Source of the DNA: Xestospongia muta
Taxonomy: Eukaryota; Porifera; Demospongiae; Haplosclerida; Petrosiidae
Length of the DNA: 64,000 nucleotides
Assembly: GCA_963693285.1 (NCBI GenBank)
Contig: OY848920.1
Location: forward strand, 5,717,135 to 5,781,134
Direction: 5' to 3'
Below the pieces are notes generated by a model. The model saw nothing but the letters and a program-made list of their open reading frames with translations, had not been told where the DNA came from and made no database searches. This document shows, piece after piece, positions 1 through 10,860 of this stretch. Numbering within the stretch: the stretch's first letter is position 1; each line of letters starts with the position of its first letter. The translations under genes were made by a program, and so were the position numbers.

Positions 1-2160
1 TTTTAACTTTCAAAAAGCTCTAAACTCTTTTTTTTAGAGTTTTAACCTATTTAGACTACTTTATTAGTATATTTAAGAGAGATAAACTTACTAAACTCTT
101 TAGATCAGCTTATTTAACCAGTTTTCACAGTTAATTTCTAATCTTTTTTAACTTTCAAAAAGCTCTAAACTCTATTTTAGAGATTTAACTTATGTAGACT
201 ACTTTATTAGTATATTTAAGAGAGATAAACTTACTAAACTCTTTAGATCAGCTTATTTAACCAGTTTTCACAGTTAATTTCTAATATTTTTTAACTTTCA
301 AAAAGCTCTAAACTCTTTATTTTAGAGTTTAACCTATTTAGACTACTTTATTAGTATATTTAAGACAGATAAACTTACTAAACTCTTTAGATCAGCTTAT
401 TTAACCAGTTTTCACAGTTAATTTCTAATCTTTTTTAACTTTCAAAAAGCTCTAAACACTTTATTTTAGAGTTTTAACCTATTTAGACTCTTTATTAGTA
501 TATTTAAGACAGATAAACTTACTAAACTCTTTAGATCAGCTTATTTAACCAGTTTTCACAGTTAATTTCTATTCTTTTTTTACTTTCAAAAAGCTCTAAA
601 CTCTTTATTTGAGATTTAACCTATTTAGACTACTTTATTAGTATATTTAAAACAAATAAACTTACTAAAGTCTTTAGTTCAGCTTATTTAACCAGTTTTC
701 ACCATTAATTTCTAATCTTTTGTAACTTTCTAAAAGCTGTAAACTCTTTATTTTAGAGTTTTAACCTATTTAGACTACTTTATTAGTATATTTTAGAGAG
801 ATAAACTTACTAAACTCGTTACATGAGGTTAATTAACCCGTTTTCACAGTTAATTTCTAATATTTTCAACTTCAAAAAGGTCTAAACTCTTTCTTTTAGA
901 GTTTTAACCTATTTAGACTACTTTATTAGTATATTTAAGACAGATAAACTTACTAAACTCCTTAGATCAGCTTATTTAACCAGTTTTCACAGTTAATTTC
1001 TAATCTTTTTTAACTTTAAAAAAGCTCTAAACTCTTTATTTTAGAGTTTTCACCTATTTAGACTACTTTATTAGTATATTTAAAACAGATAAACTTACTA
1101 AACTCTTTAGATCAGCTTAATTAACCAGTTTTCACAGTTAATTTCTAAACTTTTTTAACTTTCAAAAAGCTCGAAACACTTAATTTTAGAGTTTTAACCT
1201 ATTTAGACTACTTTATTAGTAAATTTTAGAGAGATAAACTTACTAAACTCTTTAGATCAGCTTATTTAACCAGTTTTCACAGTTAATTTCTAATCTTTTT
1301 TAACTTTCAAAAAGCTCTAAACTCTTTATTTTAGAGTTTTAACCTATTTAGACTACTTTATTAGTATATTTTAGAGAGATTAACTTACTAAACTCTTTAG
1401 ATCAGCTTATTTAACTAGTTTTCACAGTTAATTTCTAATATTTATTAACTTTCAAAAAGCTGTAAACTCTTTATTTTAGGGTTTTAACCTATTTAGACTA
1501 CTTTATTAGTATATTTAAGAGCGATAAACTTACTAAACTCTTTAGATCAGCTTATTTAACCAGTTTTCACAGTTAATTTCTAATCTTTTTTAAGTTTCAA
1601 AAAGCTCTAAACTCTTTATTTTAGAGTTTTAACCTATTTAGACTACTTTATTAGTATATTTAAGAGAGATAAACTTACTAAACTCTTTAGATCAGCTTAT
1701 GTAACCAGTTTTCACAGTTAATTTCTAATCTTTTTTAACTTTCAAAAGCTCTAAACTCTTTTTTTTAGAGTTTTAACCTATTTAGACTACTTTATTAGTA
1801 TATTTTAGAGAAATAAACTTACTAAACTCTTTAGATCAGCTTATTTAACCAGTTTTCACAGTTAATTTCTAATCTTTTTTAACTTTCAAAAAGCTCTAAA
1901 CTCTTTATTTAGAGATTTAACTTATGTAGACTACTTTATTACTATATTTAAGAGAGATAAACTTACTAAACTCTTTAGATCAGCTTTTTAACCAGTTTTC
2001 ACAGTTAATTTCTAATATTTTTTAAGTTTCAAAAAGCTCTAAACTCTTTATTTTAGAGTTTAACCTATTTAGACTACTTTATTAGTATATTTAAGACAGA
2101 TAAACTTACTAAACTCTTTAGATCAGCTTATTTAACCAGTTTTCACAGTTAATTTCTAAT

Positions 2161-2283
2161 CTTTTTTCACTTTCAAAAAGCTCTAAACACTTTATTTTAG
2201 AGTTTTAACCTATTTAGACTCTTTATTAGTACTAAACTCCTTAGATCAGCTTATTTAACCAGTTTTCACAGTTAATTTCTAAT
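2161..2283 (+). repeat. Shortened monomer (about 123 bp)
   Basis: The unit runs from TTTATTAGTA straight into CTAAACTCC, missing roughly 22 bp (the TATATTTAAGACAGATAAAC part). TA or TTA-type microhomology at the edges fits a simple slippage deletion. Confidence 0.75.
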
Positions 2284-2574
2284 CTTTTTTAACTTTCAAA
2301 AAGCTCTAAACACTTTATTTTAGAGTTTTAACCTATTTACACTACTTTATTAGTATATTTTAGAGAGATAAACTTACTAAACTCTTTAGATCAGCTTATT
2401 TAACCAGTTTTCACAGTTAATTTCTAATCTTTATTTTAACTTTGAAACAGCTCTAAACTCTTTATTTTAGATTTTTAACCTATTTAGACTACTTTATTAG
2501 TATATTTAAGACTGATAAACTTACTAAACTCTTTAGATCAGCTTATTTAACCAGTTTTCACAGTTAATTTCTAA

Positions 2575-3965
2575 TCTTTTTTCACTTTCAAAAAGCTCTA
2601 AACACTTTATTTTAGAGTTTTATCTATTTATACTCTTTATTAGTATATTTAAGACAGATAAACTTACTAAAATCTTTAGATCAGCTTATTTAACCAGTTT
2701 TTACAGTTAATTTATAATCTTTTTTATCTTTCAAAAAGCTCTAAACACTTTATTTTAGAGTTTTAACCTATTTAGACTACTTTATTAGTATATTTAAGAC
2801 AGATAAACTTACTAAACTCTTTATATCAGCTTATTTAACCAGTTTTCACAGTTAATTTCTAATCTTTTTTAACTTTCAAAAAGCTCTAAACACTATATTT
2901 TAGAGTTTTAACCTATTTAGACTACTTTATTAGTATATTTTAGAGAGATAAACTTACTAAACTCCTTAGATCAGCTTATTTAACCAGTTTTCACAGTTAA
3001 TTTCTAATCTTTTTTAACTTTCAAAAAGCTCTAAACTCTTTATTTTAGAGTTTAACCTATTTAGACTACTTTATTAGTATATTTAAAACAGATAAACTTA
3101 TTAAAGTCTTTAGTTCAGCTTATTTAACCAGTTTTCACCATTAATTTCTAATCTTTTTTAACTTTCAAAAAGCTCTAAACTCTTTATTTTAGAGTTTTAA
3201 CCTATTTAGACTACTTTATCAGTTTATTTTAGAGAGATAAACTTACTAAACTCGTTAAATCAGGTTATTTAACCAGTTTTCACAGTTAATTTCTAATATT
3301 TTTTAACTTTCAAAAAGCTCAAACTCTTTATTTTAGAGTTTTAACTTATTTAGACTACTTTATTAGTATATTTAAGACAGATAAACTTACTAAACTCTTT
3401 AGATCAGCTTATTTAACCAGTTTTCAAAGTTAATTTCTAATATTTTTATCTTTCATAAAGCTGTAAACTCTTTATTTTAGGGTTTTAACCTATTTAGACT
3501 ACTTTATTAGTGTATTTAAGACAGATAAACTTACTAAACTCTTTAGATTAGCTTATTTAACCAGTTTTCACAGTTAATTTCTATTCTTTTTTAACTTTCA
3601 AAAAGCTCTAAACTCTTTATTTTAGAGTTTTAACCTATTTAGACTACTTTATTAGTATATTTAAGAGAGATAAACTTACTAAACTCTTTAGATCAGCTTA
3701 TGTAACCAGTTTTCACAGTTAATTTCTAATCTTTTTTAACTTTCAAAAAGCTCTAAACTCTTTTTTTTAGCGTTTTAACCTATTTAGACTACTTTATTAG
3801 TATATTTAAGAGAGATAAACTTACTGAACTCTTTAGATCAGCTTATTTAACCAGTTTTCACAGTTAATTTCTAATCTTTTTAACTTTCGAATAGCTGCAA
3901 ACACTCTATTTTAGAGTTTTAACCTATTTAGACTACTTTATTAGTATATTTAAGAGAGATAAACT
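2575..3965 (+). repeat. Higher-order copy A1 (16-monomer offset)
   Basis: Repeated at 4885-6275 with a constant offset of 2310 bp. Shared private variants in order: TATTTATACTC, TTATAATC, AAACACTATATT, TTATTAAAGTC, CAGTTTATTTT, CTCGTTAAATCAGG, GCTCAAACTC, TAGGGTTTT, GTGTATTTAAG, CTTATGTAACC, TTACTGAACTC and GCTGCAAACACTC. Confidence 0.85.
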
Positions 3966-4884
3966 TATTAAAGTCTTTAGTTCAGCTTATTTAACCAGTT
4001 TTCACAGTTAATTTCTAATATTTTTTTACTTTCAAAAAGCTCTAAACTCTTTATTTTAGAGTTTAACCTATTTAGACTACTTTATTAGTATATTTAAGAC
4101 AGATAAACTTACTAAACTCTTTAGATCAGCTTATTTAACCAGTTTTCACAGTTAATTTCTAATCTTTTTTTACTTTCAAAAAGCTCTAAACACTTTATTT
4201 TAGAGTTTTAACCTATTTAGACTCTTTATTAGTATATTTAAGACAGATAAACTTACTAAACTCTTTAGATCAGCTTATTTAACCAGTTTTCACAGTTAAT
4301 TTCTAATCTTTTTTTACTTTCAAAAAGCTCTAAACTCTTTATTTGAGATTTAACCTATTTAGACTACTTTATTAGTATATTTAAAACAAATAAACTTACT
4401 AAAGTCTTTAGTTCAGCTTATTTAACCAGTTTTCACAGTTAATTTCTAATCTTTTTTAACTTTCTAAAAGCTCTAAACTCTTTATTTTAGAGTTTTAACC
4501 TATTTAGACTACTTTATTAGTATATTTGAGAGAGATAAACTTACTAAACTCCTTAGATCAGCTTATTTAACCAGTTTTCACAGTTAATTTCTAATCTTTT
4601 TTAACTTTAAAAAAGCTCTAAACATTTTATTTTAGAGTTTTAACCTATTTAGACTACTTTATTAGTATATTTTAGAGAGATAAACTTACTAAACTCTTTA
4701 GATCAGCTTGTTTAACCAGTTTTCACAGTTAATTTCTAATATTTTTTAACTTTCAAAAAGCTCTAAACTCTTTATTTTAGAGTTTAACCTATTTAGACTA
4801 CTTTATTAGTATATTTAAGACAGATAAACTTACTAAACTCTTTAGATCAGCTTATTTAACCAGTTTTCACAGTTAATTTCTAAT

Positions 4885-6275
4885 CTTTTTTCACTTTCAA
4901 AAAGCTCTAAACACTTTATTTTAGAGTTTCATCTATTTATACTCTTTATTAGTATATTTAAGACAGATAAACTTACTAAAATCTTTAGATCAGCTTATTT
5001 AACCAGTTTTCACAGTTAATTTATAATCTTTTTTATCTTTCAAAAAGCTCTAAACACTTTATTTTAGAGTTTTAACCTATTTAGACTACTTTATTAGTAT
5101 ATTTAAGACAGATAAACTTACTAAACTCTTTAGATCAGCTTATTTAACCAGTTTTCACAGTTAATTTCTAATCTTTTTTAACTTTCAAAAAGCTCTAAAC
5201 ACTATATTTTAGAGTTTTAACCTATTTAGACTACTTTATTAGTATATTTTAGAGAGATAAACTTACTAAACTCTTTAGATCAGCTTATTTAACCAGTTTT
5301 CACAGTTAATTTCTAATCTTTTTTAACTTTCAAAAAGCTCTAAACTCTTTATTTTAGAGTTTAACCTATTTAGACTACTTTATTAGTATATTTAAAACAG
5401 ATAAACTTATTAAAGTCTTTAGGTCAGCTTATTTAACCAGTTTTCACCATTAATTTCTAATCTTTTTTAACTTTCAAAAAGCTCTAAACTCTTTATTTTA
5501 GAGTTTTAACCTATTTAGACTACTTTATCAGTTTATTTTAGAGAGATAAACTTACTAAACTCGTTAAATCAGGTTATTTAACCAGTTTTCACAGTTAATT
5601 TCTAATATTTTTTAACTTTCAAAAAGCTCAAACTCTTTATTTTAGAGTTTTAACTTATTTAGACTACTTTATTAGTATATTTAAGACAGATAAACTTACT
5701 AAACTCTTTAGATCAGCTTATTTAACCAGTTTTCACAGTTAATTTCTAATATTTTTTAACTTTCATAAAGCTGTAAACTCTTTATTTTAGGGTTTTAACC
5801 TATTTAGACTACTTTATTAGTGTATTTAAGACAGATAAACTTACTAAACTCTTTAGATTAGCTTATTTAACCAGTTTTCACAGTTAATTTCTAATCTTTT
5901 TTAACTTTCAAAAAGCTCTAAACTCTTTATTTTAGAGTTTTAACCTATTTAGACTACTTTATTAGTATATTTAAGAGAGATAAACTTACTAAACTCTTTA
6001 GATCAGCTTATGTAACCAGTTTTCACAGTTAATTTCTAATCTTTTTTAACTTTCAAAAAGCTCTAAACTCTTTTTTTTAGCGTTTTAACCTATTTAGACT
6101 ACTTTATTAGTATATTTAAGAGAGATAAACTTACTGAACTCTTTAGATCAGCTTATTTAACCAGTTTTCACAGTTAATTTCTAATCTTTTTAACTTTCGA
6201 AAAGCTGCAAACACTCTATTTTAGAGTTTTAACCTATTTAGACTACTTTATTAGTATATTTAAGAGAGATAAACT
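4885..6275 (+). repeat. Higher-order copy A2 (16-monomer offset)
   Basis: Second copy of 2575-3965, 2310 bp downstream, with a few later substitutions (for example TTTCATC for TTTTATC near 4928 and CGAAAAGC for CGAATAGC near 6199). Confidence 0.85.
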
Positions 6276-6342
6276 TACTAAACTCTTTAGATCAGCTTAT
6301 TTAACCAGTTTTCACAGTTAATTTCTAATCTTTTTTAACTTT

Positions 6343-6936
6343 CAAAAACCTCTAAACTCTTTATTTTAGAGTTTTAACTTATTGAGAGTACTTTATTAGT
6401 ATATGTTAGAGAGATAAACTTACTAAACTCTTTAGATCAGCTTATTTAACCAGTTTTCACAGTTAATTTCTAATCTTTTTTAACTTTCAAAAAGCTCTAA
6501 ACTCTTTATTTTTGAGGTTTAACCTATGTAGACTACTTTATTAGTATATTTAACAGAGATAAACTTACTAAACTCTTTAGATCAGCTTATTTAACCAGTT
6601 TTCACAGTTAATTTCTAATCTTTTTTAACTTTCAAAAAGCTCTAAACTCTTTATTTTAGAGTTTAACCTATTTAGACTACTTTATTAGTATATTTAAGAG
6701 AGATAAACTTACTAAACTCTTTAGATCAGCTTATTTAACCAGTTTTCACAGTTAATTTGTAATCTGTTAATTTCTAATCTTTTTTTACTTTCAAATAGCT
6801 CTAAACACTTTATTTTAGAGTTTTAACCTATTTAGACAACTTTATTAGTATATTTTGGAGAGATAAACTTACTAAACTCTTTAGATCAGCTTATTTAACC
6901 AGTTTTCACAGTTAATTTCTAATCTTTTTTAACTTT
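6343..6936 (+). repeat. 4-monomer tandem duplication, copy 1 (594 bp)
   Basis: Carries AACCTCTAAAC, TTATTGAGAGTAC, ATATGTTAGAG, TTTTTGAGGTTTAACC, TTTAACAGAG and the GTAATCTGTTAATTTC extension. The same series starts again 594 bp later. This copy lacks the MITE and serves as an empty site. Confidence 0.87.
6748..6786 (+). repeat. Short internal duplication in a monomer
   Basis: GTTAATTTGTAATCT is followed by GTTAATTTCTAATCT: about 15 bp of the monomer occurs twice in a row with one base difference. The lengthened unit recurs at about 7990 and 9164, so it spread by block duplication. Confidence 0.8.
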
Positions 6937-7184
6937 CAAAAACCTCTAAACTCTTTATTTTAGAGTTTTAACTTATTGAGAGTACTTTATTAGTATATGT
7001 TAGAGAGATAAACTTACTAAACTCTTTAGATCAGCTTATTTAACCAGTTTTCACAGTTAATTTCTAATCTTTTTTAACTTTCAAAAAGCTCTAAACTCTT
7101 TATTTTTGAGGTTTAACCTATGTAGACTACTTTATTAGTATATTTAACAGAGATAAACTTACTAAACTCTTTAGATCAGCTTAT

Positions 7185-7188
7185 TTAA
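7185..7188. other. Left TTAA target-site duplication
   Basis: TTAA in CTTATTTAA, a normal part of the satellite monomer (compare 6591-6594 and 9007-9010 in uninterrupted copies). Confidence 0.92.
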
Positions 7189-7205
7189 CCCTTTGACGCA
7201 CACGG
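7189..7205 (+). repeat. Left terminal inverted repeat of the MITE
   Basis: CCCTTTGACGCACACGG. The first 10 bases are perfectly repeated in inverse at the right end, and positions 13, 16 and 17 also match. It directly follows the TTAA at 7185-7188. Confidence 0.9.
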
Positions 7206-7221
7206 ATGCAAAATTGCATCC
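7204..7221. repeat. Octamer-like palindrome 1 in the MITE
   Basis: GGATGCAAAATTGCATCC: 8-bp inverted arms around AA. It lies 15 bp inside the left end of the element and is nearly the same as the palindrome at 7247-7264. ATGCAAAA is one base away from the ATGCAAAT octamer bound by POU-domain proteins; binding here is untested. Confidence 0.8.
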
Positions 7222-7246
7222 ACCCAGGTAGTTTAAATTTGGGCGC

Positions 7247-7264
7247 GGATGCAAATTTGCATCC
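7247..7264. repeat. Octamer palindrome 2 in the MITE
   Basis: GGATGCAAATTTGCATCC is a perfect 18-bp palindrome containing the octamer ATGCAAAT on both strands. It starts 43 bp after palindrome 1. Paired subterminal repeats are common in transposons as accessory transposase sites; a host POU factor site is the other reading. Confidence 0.85.
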
Positions 7265-7393
7265 ATCACTATGAACGCCTGCCAAGTAATATATTTTTGC
7301 ATTAGGGAAGCTAAAGTTGTCAGAGTGTCTGTACTATATTCCATGTAACTGGCTATTACTGTAATATTATTATAGAAAGCAAAAACTTACCAC

Positions 7394-7417
7394 AATCGAT
7401 GACTTCTTTTATCGATT
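7394..7417. repeat. Short inverted repeat in the MITE (AATCGAT/ATCGATT)
   Basis: AATCGAT (7394-7400) and ATCGATT (7411-7417) form 7-bp arms around a 10-nt loop. A second small hairpin follows at 7431-7453. Confidence 0.6.
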
Positions 7418-7430
7418 CAAATCGCTGGTC

Positions 7431-7453
7431 CACCCAAATATATTGACTGGGTG
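7431..7453. repeat. Short inverted repeat in the MITE (CACCCA/TGGGTG)
   Basis: CACCCA (7431-7436) and TGGGTG (7448-7453) are exact reverse complements around an 11-nt A/T-rich loop. Confidence 0.6.
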
Positions 7454-7595
7454 TGATGGTAGGTGTGTCCAAGAAAACACTTTACGTAGTTTGATTTATA
7501 ACAAAGTATGAATTGACTCCCCACACAACGAAGAGTTCAACTGTATGTTCATAGATATCATAAGTCAAGTTTTACTGCTTTGGAACTGGATTAAT

Positions 7596-7727
7596 ATTGT
7601 AAGCGCCATTAGTCACAGCATACTACAGAGTTAAGGTCGCATTTTATGGCTTTTCTTGTTGTTACGGTAACAGCAACAACCTACCTATCCTCTAAAAGTG
7701 ATTACTTAATTGTAAGCGTCATTTAGT
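7596..7727 (+). repeat. Degenerate direct repeat inside the MITE
   Basis: ATTGTAAGCGCCATTAGTC near 7596-7614 recurs with small changes as ATTGTAAGCGTCATTTAGTC near 7709-7727, about 113 bp apart. It indicates an internal duplication in the element's history. Confidence 0.6.
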
Positions 7728-7790
7728 CGCTATAGTAAACTTTTAAAGCGTTGCTACGTTTGAAAAAGCATTATTGAAAAAGGTGCCGCC

Positions 7791-7800
7791 CACGCGCGTG
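7791..7800. repeat. GC-rich palindrome near the right end of the MITE
   Basis: CACGCGCGTG is a perfect 10-bp palindrome 32 bp inside the right end. It stands out in the most AT-rich setting possible and contains three CpG steps on each strand. Confidence 0.6.
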
Positions 7801-7815
7801 ATTACAATTAATTTG

Positions 7816-7832
7816 CCCCGCCCGTCAAAGGG
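7816..7832 (-). repeat. Right terminal inverted repeat of the MITE
   Basis: Read on the minus strand this is CCCTTTGACGGGCGGGG, matching the left end for 10 bases and then imperfectly. It directly abuts the TTAA at 7833-7836. Confidence 0.9.
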
Positions 7833-7836
7833 TTAA
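7833..7836. other. Right TTAA target-site duplication
   Basis: The second TTAA is followed at once by CCAGTTTTCACAG, the normal continuation of the monomer. Removing 7189-7836 restores an uninterrupted unit. Confidence 0.92.
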
Positions 7837-8926
7837 CCAGTTTTCACAGTTAATTTCTAATCTTTTTTAACTTTCAAAAAGCTCTAAACTCTTTATTTTA
7901 GAGTTTAACCTATTTAGACTACTTTATTAGTATATTTAAGAGAGATAAACTTACTAAACTCTTTAGATCAGCTTATTTAACCAGTTTTCACAGTTAATTT
8001 GTAATCTGTTAATTTCTAATCTTTTTTTACTTTCAAATAGCTCTAAACACTTTATTTTAGAGTTTTAACCTATTTAGACAACTTTATTAGTATATTTTGG
8101 AGAGATAAACTTACTAAACTCTTTAGATCAGCTTATTTAACCAGTTTTCACAGTTAATTTCTAATCTTTTTTAACTTTTAAAAAAGCTCTAAACTGTTTA
8201 TTTTAGAGTTTTAACCTATTGAAACTACTTTATTAGTATATTTAAGAGAGATAAACTTACTAAACTCTTTAGATCAGCTTATTTAACCAGTTTTCACTAT
8301 TAATTTCTAATTTTTATTAACTTTCAAAAAGCTCTAAACTCTTTATTTTAGAGTTTTAACCTATTTAGACTACTTTATTAGTATATTTAAGACAGATAAA
8401 CTTACTAAACTCTTTAGATCAGCTTATTTAACCAGTTTTCACAGTTAATTTCTAATCTTTTTTAACTTTGAAAATGCTCTAAACACTTTATTTTAGAGTT
8501 TTAACCTATTTACACTAATTTGTTAGTATATTTAAGAGAGATAAACTTACTAAACTCTTTAGATCAGCTTATTTAACCGGTTTTAACAGTGAATTTCTAA
8601 TCTTTTTTAAGTTTCAAACAGTTCTAAACTCTTTATTTTAGAGTTTTAACCTATTTAGACTACTTTATTAGTATATTTAAAAGAGTTAAACTTACTAAAC
8701 TCTTTAGATCAGCTTATTTAACCAGTTTTCACAGTTCATTTCTAATTTTTTTAACTTTCAAAAAGCTCTAAACTCTTTATTTTAGAGTTTTAACCTACTT
8801 AGACTACATTATTAGTATATTTAAGAGAGATAAACTTACTAAACTCTTTAGATCAGCTTATTTAACCAGTTTTCACAGTTAATTTCTAATCTTTTTTAAC
8901 TTTCAAAAAGCTCTAAACTCTTTATT

Positions 8927-10045
8927 TTTGAGGTTTAACCTATGTAGACTACTTTATTAGTATATTTAACAGAGATAAACTTACTAAACTCTTTAGATCA
9001 GCTTATTTAACCAGTTTTCACAGTTAATTTCTAATCTTTTTTAACTTTCAAAAAGCTCTAAACTCTTTATTTTAGAGTTTAACCTATTTAGACTACTTTA
9101 TTAGTATATTTAAGAGAGATAAACTTACTAAACTCTTTAGATCAGCTTATTTAACCAGTTTTCACAGTTAATTTGTAATCTGTTAATTTCTAATCTTTTT
9201 TTACTTTCAAATAGCTCTAAACACTTTATTTTAGAGTTTTAACCTATTTAGACAACTTTATTAGTATATTTTGGAGAGATAAACTTACTAAACTCTTTAG
9301 ATCAGCTTATTTAACCAGTTTTCACAGTTAATTTCTAATCTTTTTTAACTTTTAAAAAAGCTCTAAACTCTTTATTTTAGAGTTTTAACCTATTGAAACT
9401 ACTTTATTAGTATATTTAAGAGAGATAAACTTACTAAACTCTTTAGATCAGCTTATTTAACCAGTTTTCACTATTAATTTCTAATTTTTATTAACTTTCA
9501 AAAAGCTCTAAACTCTTTATTTTAGAGTTTTAACCTATTTAGACTACTTTATTAGTATATTTAAGACAGATAAACTTACTAAACTCTTTAGATCAGCTTA
9601 TTTAACCAGTTTTCACAGTTAATTTCTAATCTTTTTTAAATTTGAAAATGCTCTAAACACTTTATTTTAGAGTTTTAACCTATTTACACTAATTTGTTAG
9701 TATATTTAAGAGAGATAAACTTACTAAACTCTTTAGATCAGCTTATTTAACCGGTTTTCACAGTTAATTTCTAATCTTTTTTAAGTTTCAAACAGTTCTA
9801 AACTCTTTATTTTAGAGTTTTAACCTATTTAGACTACTTTATTAGTATATTTAAAAGAGTTAAACTTACTAAACTCTTTAGATCAGCTTATTTAACCAGT
9901 TTTCACAGTTCATTTCTAATTTTTTTAACTTTCAAAAAGCTCTAAACTCTTTATTTTAGAGTTTTAACCTACTTAGACTACATTATTAGTATATTTAAGA
10001 GAGATAAACTTACTAAACTCTTTAGATCAGCTTATTTAACCAGTT
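8927..10045 (+). repeat. 8-monomer duplication (1174-bp offset)
   Basis: Matches 7105-8871 after removing the MITE, with a constant offset of 1174 bp: TTTTTGAGGTTTAACC, TTTAACAGAG, GTAATCTGTT (8001 and 9175), TTTTGGAGAG, ATTGAAACTAC, TTCACTATTAATTTC, AATTTGTTAG and ACAGTTCATTTC (8731 and 9905). The MITE is absent here. Confidence 0.85.
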
Positions 10046-10203
10046 TTCACAGTTCATTTCTAATTTTTTTTTAACTTTCAAAAAGCTCTAAACACTTCAT
10101 TTTAGATTTTTAACCTATTTAGACTACTTTATTAGTATATTTAAGAGAGATGAACTTACTAAACTCTTTAGATCAGCTTATTTAACCAGTTTTCACAGTT
10201 AAT

Positions 10204-10860
10204 TTCTAGTCTATTTTTACTTTCAAATAGCTCTAAACACTTTATTTTAGAGTTTTAACCTATTTAGACAACTTTCTTAGTATATTTTGGAGAGATAAAC
10301 TTACTAAACTCTTTAGATCAGCTTATTTAACCAGTTTTCACAGTTAATTTCTAATATTTTTTAACTTTTAAAACAGCTCTAAACTCTTTATTTTAGAGTT
10401 TTAACCTATTGAAACTACTTTATTAGTATATTTAAGAGAGATAAACTTACTAAACTTATTCAATCAGCTTATTTAACCAGTTTACACAGTTAATTTCTAA
10501 TCTTTTTTAACTTTCAAAAAGCTCTAAACTCTTTATTTTAGAGTTTTAACCTATTTAGACTACTTTATTAGTATATTTAAGACAAATAAACATACTAAAC
10601 TCATTAGATCAGCTTATTTAACCAGTTTACACCATTAATTTCTAATCTTTTTTAACTTTCAAAAAGCTCTAAACTCTTTATTTTACAGTTTTAACCTATT
10701 TAGACTACTTTATTAGTATATTTAAGACAAATAAACTTACTAACCTCTTTAGATCAGCTTATTTAACCAGTTTTCACAGTTAATTTCTAATCTTTTTTAA
10801 CTTTCAAAAAGCTCTAAACACTTTATTTTAGAGTTTTAACCTATTTAGACTACTTTATTA
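10204..10860 (+). repeat. Higher-order copy B1 (30-monomer offset)
   Basis: Contains TTTTTACTTTCAAATAGC, TTTTGGAGAG, ATTGAAACTAC, AAGACAAATAAAC, CTCATTAGATC and TAACCTCTTTAG. The same order returns at about 14547-15200 (TAACCTC at 10741 and 15084, offset 4343). Confidence 0.75.

Larger units (their letters stand above)
1..7188 (+). repeat. 145-bp satellite array, forward block 1
   Basis: Head-to-tail tandem copies of an AT-rich monomer, about 50 units, continuing beyond the left edge. Unit lengths vary around 143-146 bp through small indels in the T-run and around the hairpin. Successive units diverge by scattered substitutions, but the box running from CTTACTAAACTC to CAGTTAATTT stays nearly constant. 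Recognisable variants (for example AGAGATTTAACTTATGTAG near 180 and 1912, or TTTGAGATTTAACC near 610 and 4344) recur at multiples of the monomer, showing internal block duplication. I see no gene, promoter or RNA gene; stop codons are dense in every frame. The block ends at the TTAA target of the mobile element. Confidence 0.97.
7189..7832. mobile_element. Non-autonomous piggyBac-like element (MITE), 644 bp
   Basis: The only non-satellite sequence in the window. It starts CCCTTTGACG and ends CGTCAAAGGG, a perfect 10-bp terminal inverted repeat that continues imperfectly (13 of the first 17 positions match). It is flanked by TTAA on both sides, and the host monomer resumes exactly after the second TTAA. 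CCC...GGG ends with a TTAA duplication are the hallmark of the piggyBac superfamily of cut-and-paste DNA transposons. There is no transposase: the longest ATG frame I checked is 26 codons (7646-7726), so it must depend on an enzyme encoded elsewhere. It is visibly richer in GC than its surroundings and full of short palindromes. Its orientation cannot be assigned without a transposase. Paralogous copies of the host monomer without the insertion exist at 6591 and 9007. Confidence 0.9.
6937..8178 (+). repeat. 4-monomer tandem duplication, copy 2, MITE-interrupted
   Basis: Second copy of 6343-6936. The MITE plus one TTAA (648 bp) sits at 7185-7836; without it the copy is again 594 bp. The insertion therefore entered after the duplication, or else copy 1 and copy 3 were formed from a chromatid without it. 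Confidence 0.85.

Noticed and set aside
7646..7726. Small open reading frame in the MITE (26 codons)
   Set aside because: Too short, no transposase motif, and it overlaps a hairpin-rich stretch; it is what chance predicts.
7189..7832. Insertion of a retroelement or a virus-derived sequence
   Set aside because: No poly-A, no long terminal repeats and no coding region; inverted termini with a TTAA duplication explain it fully.
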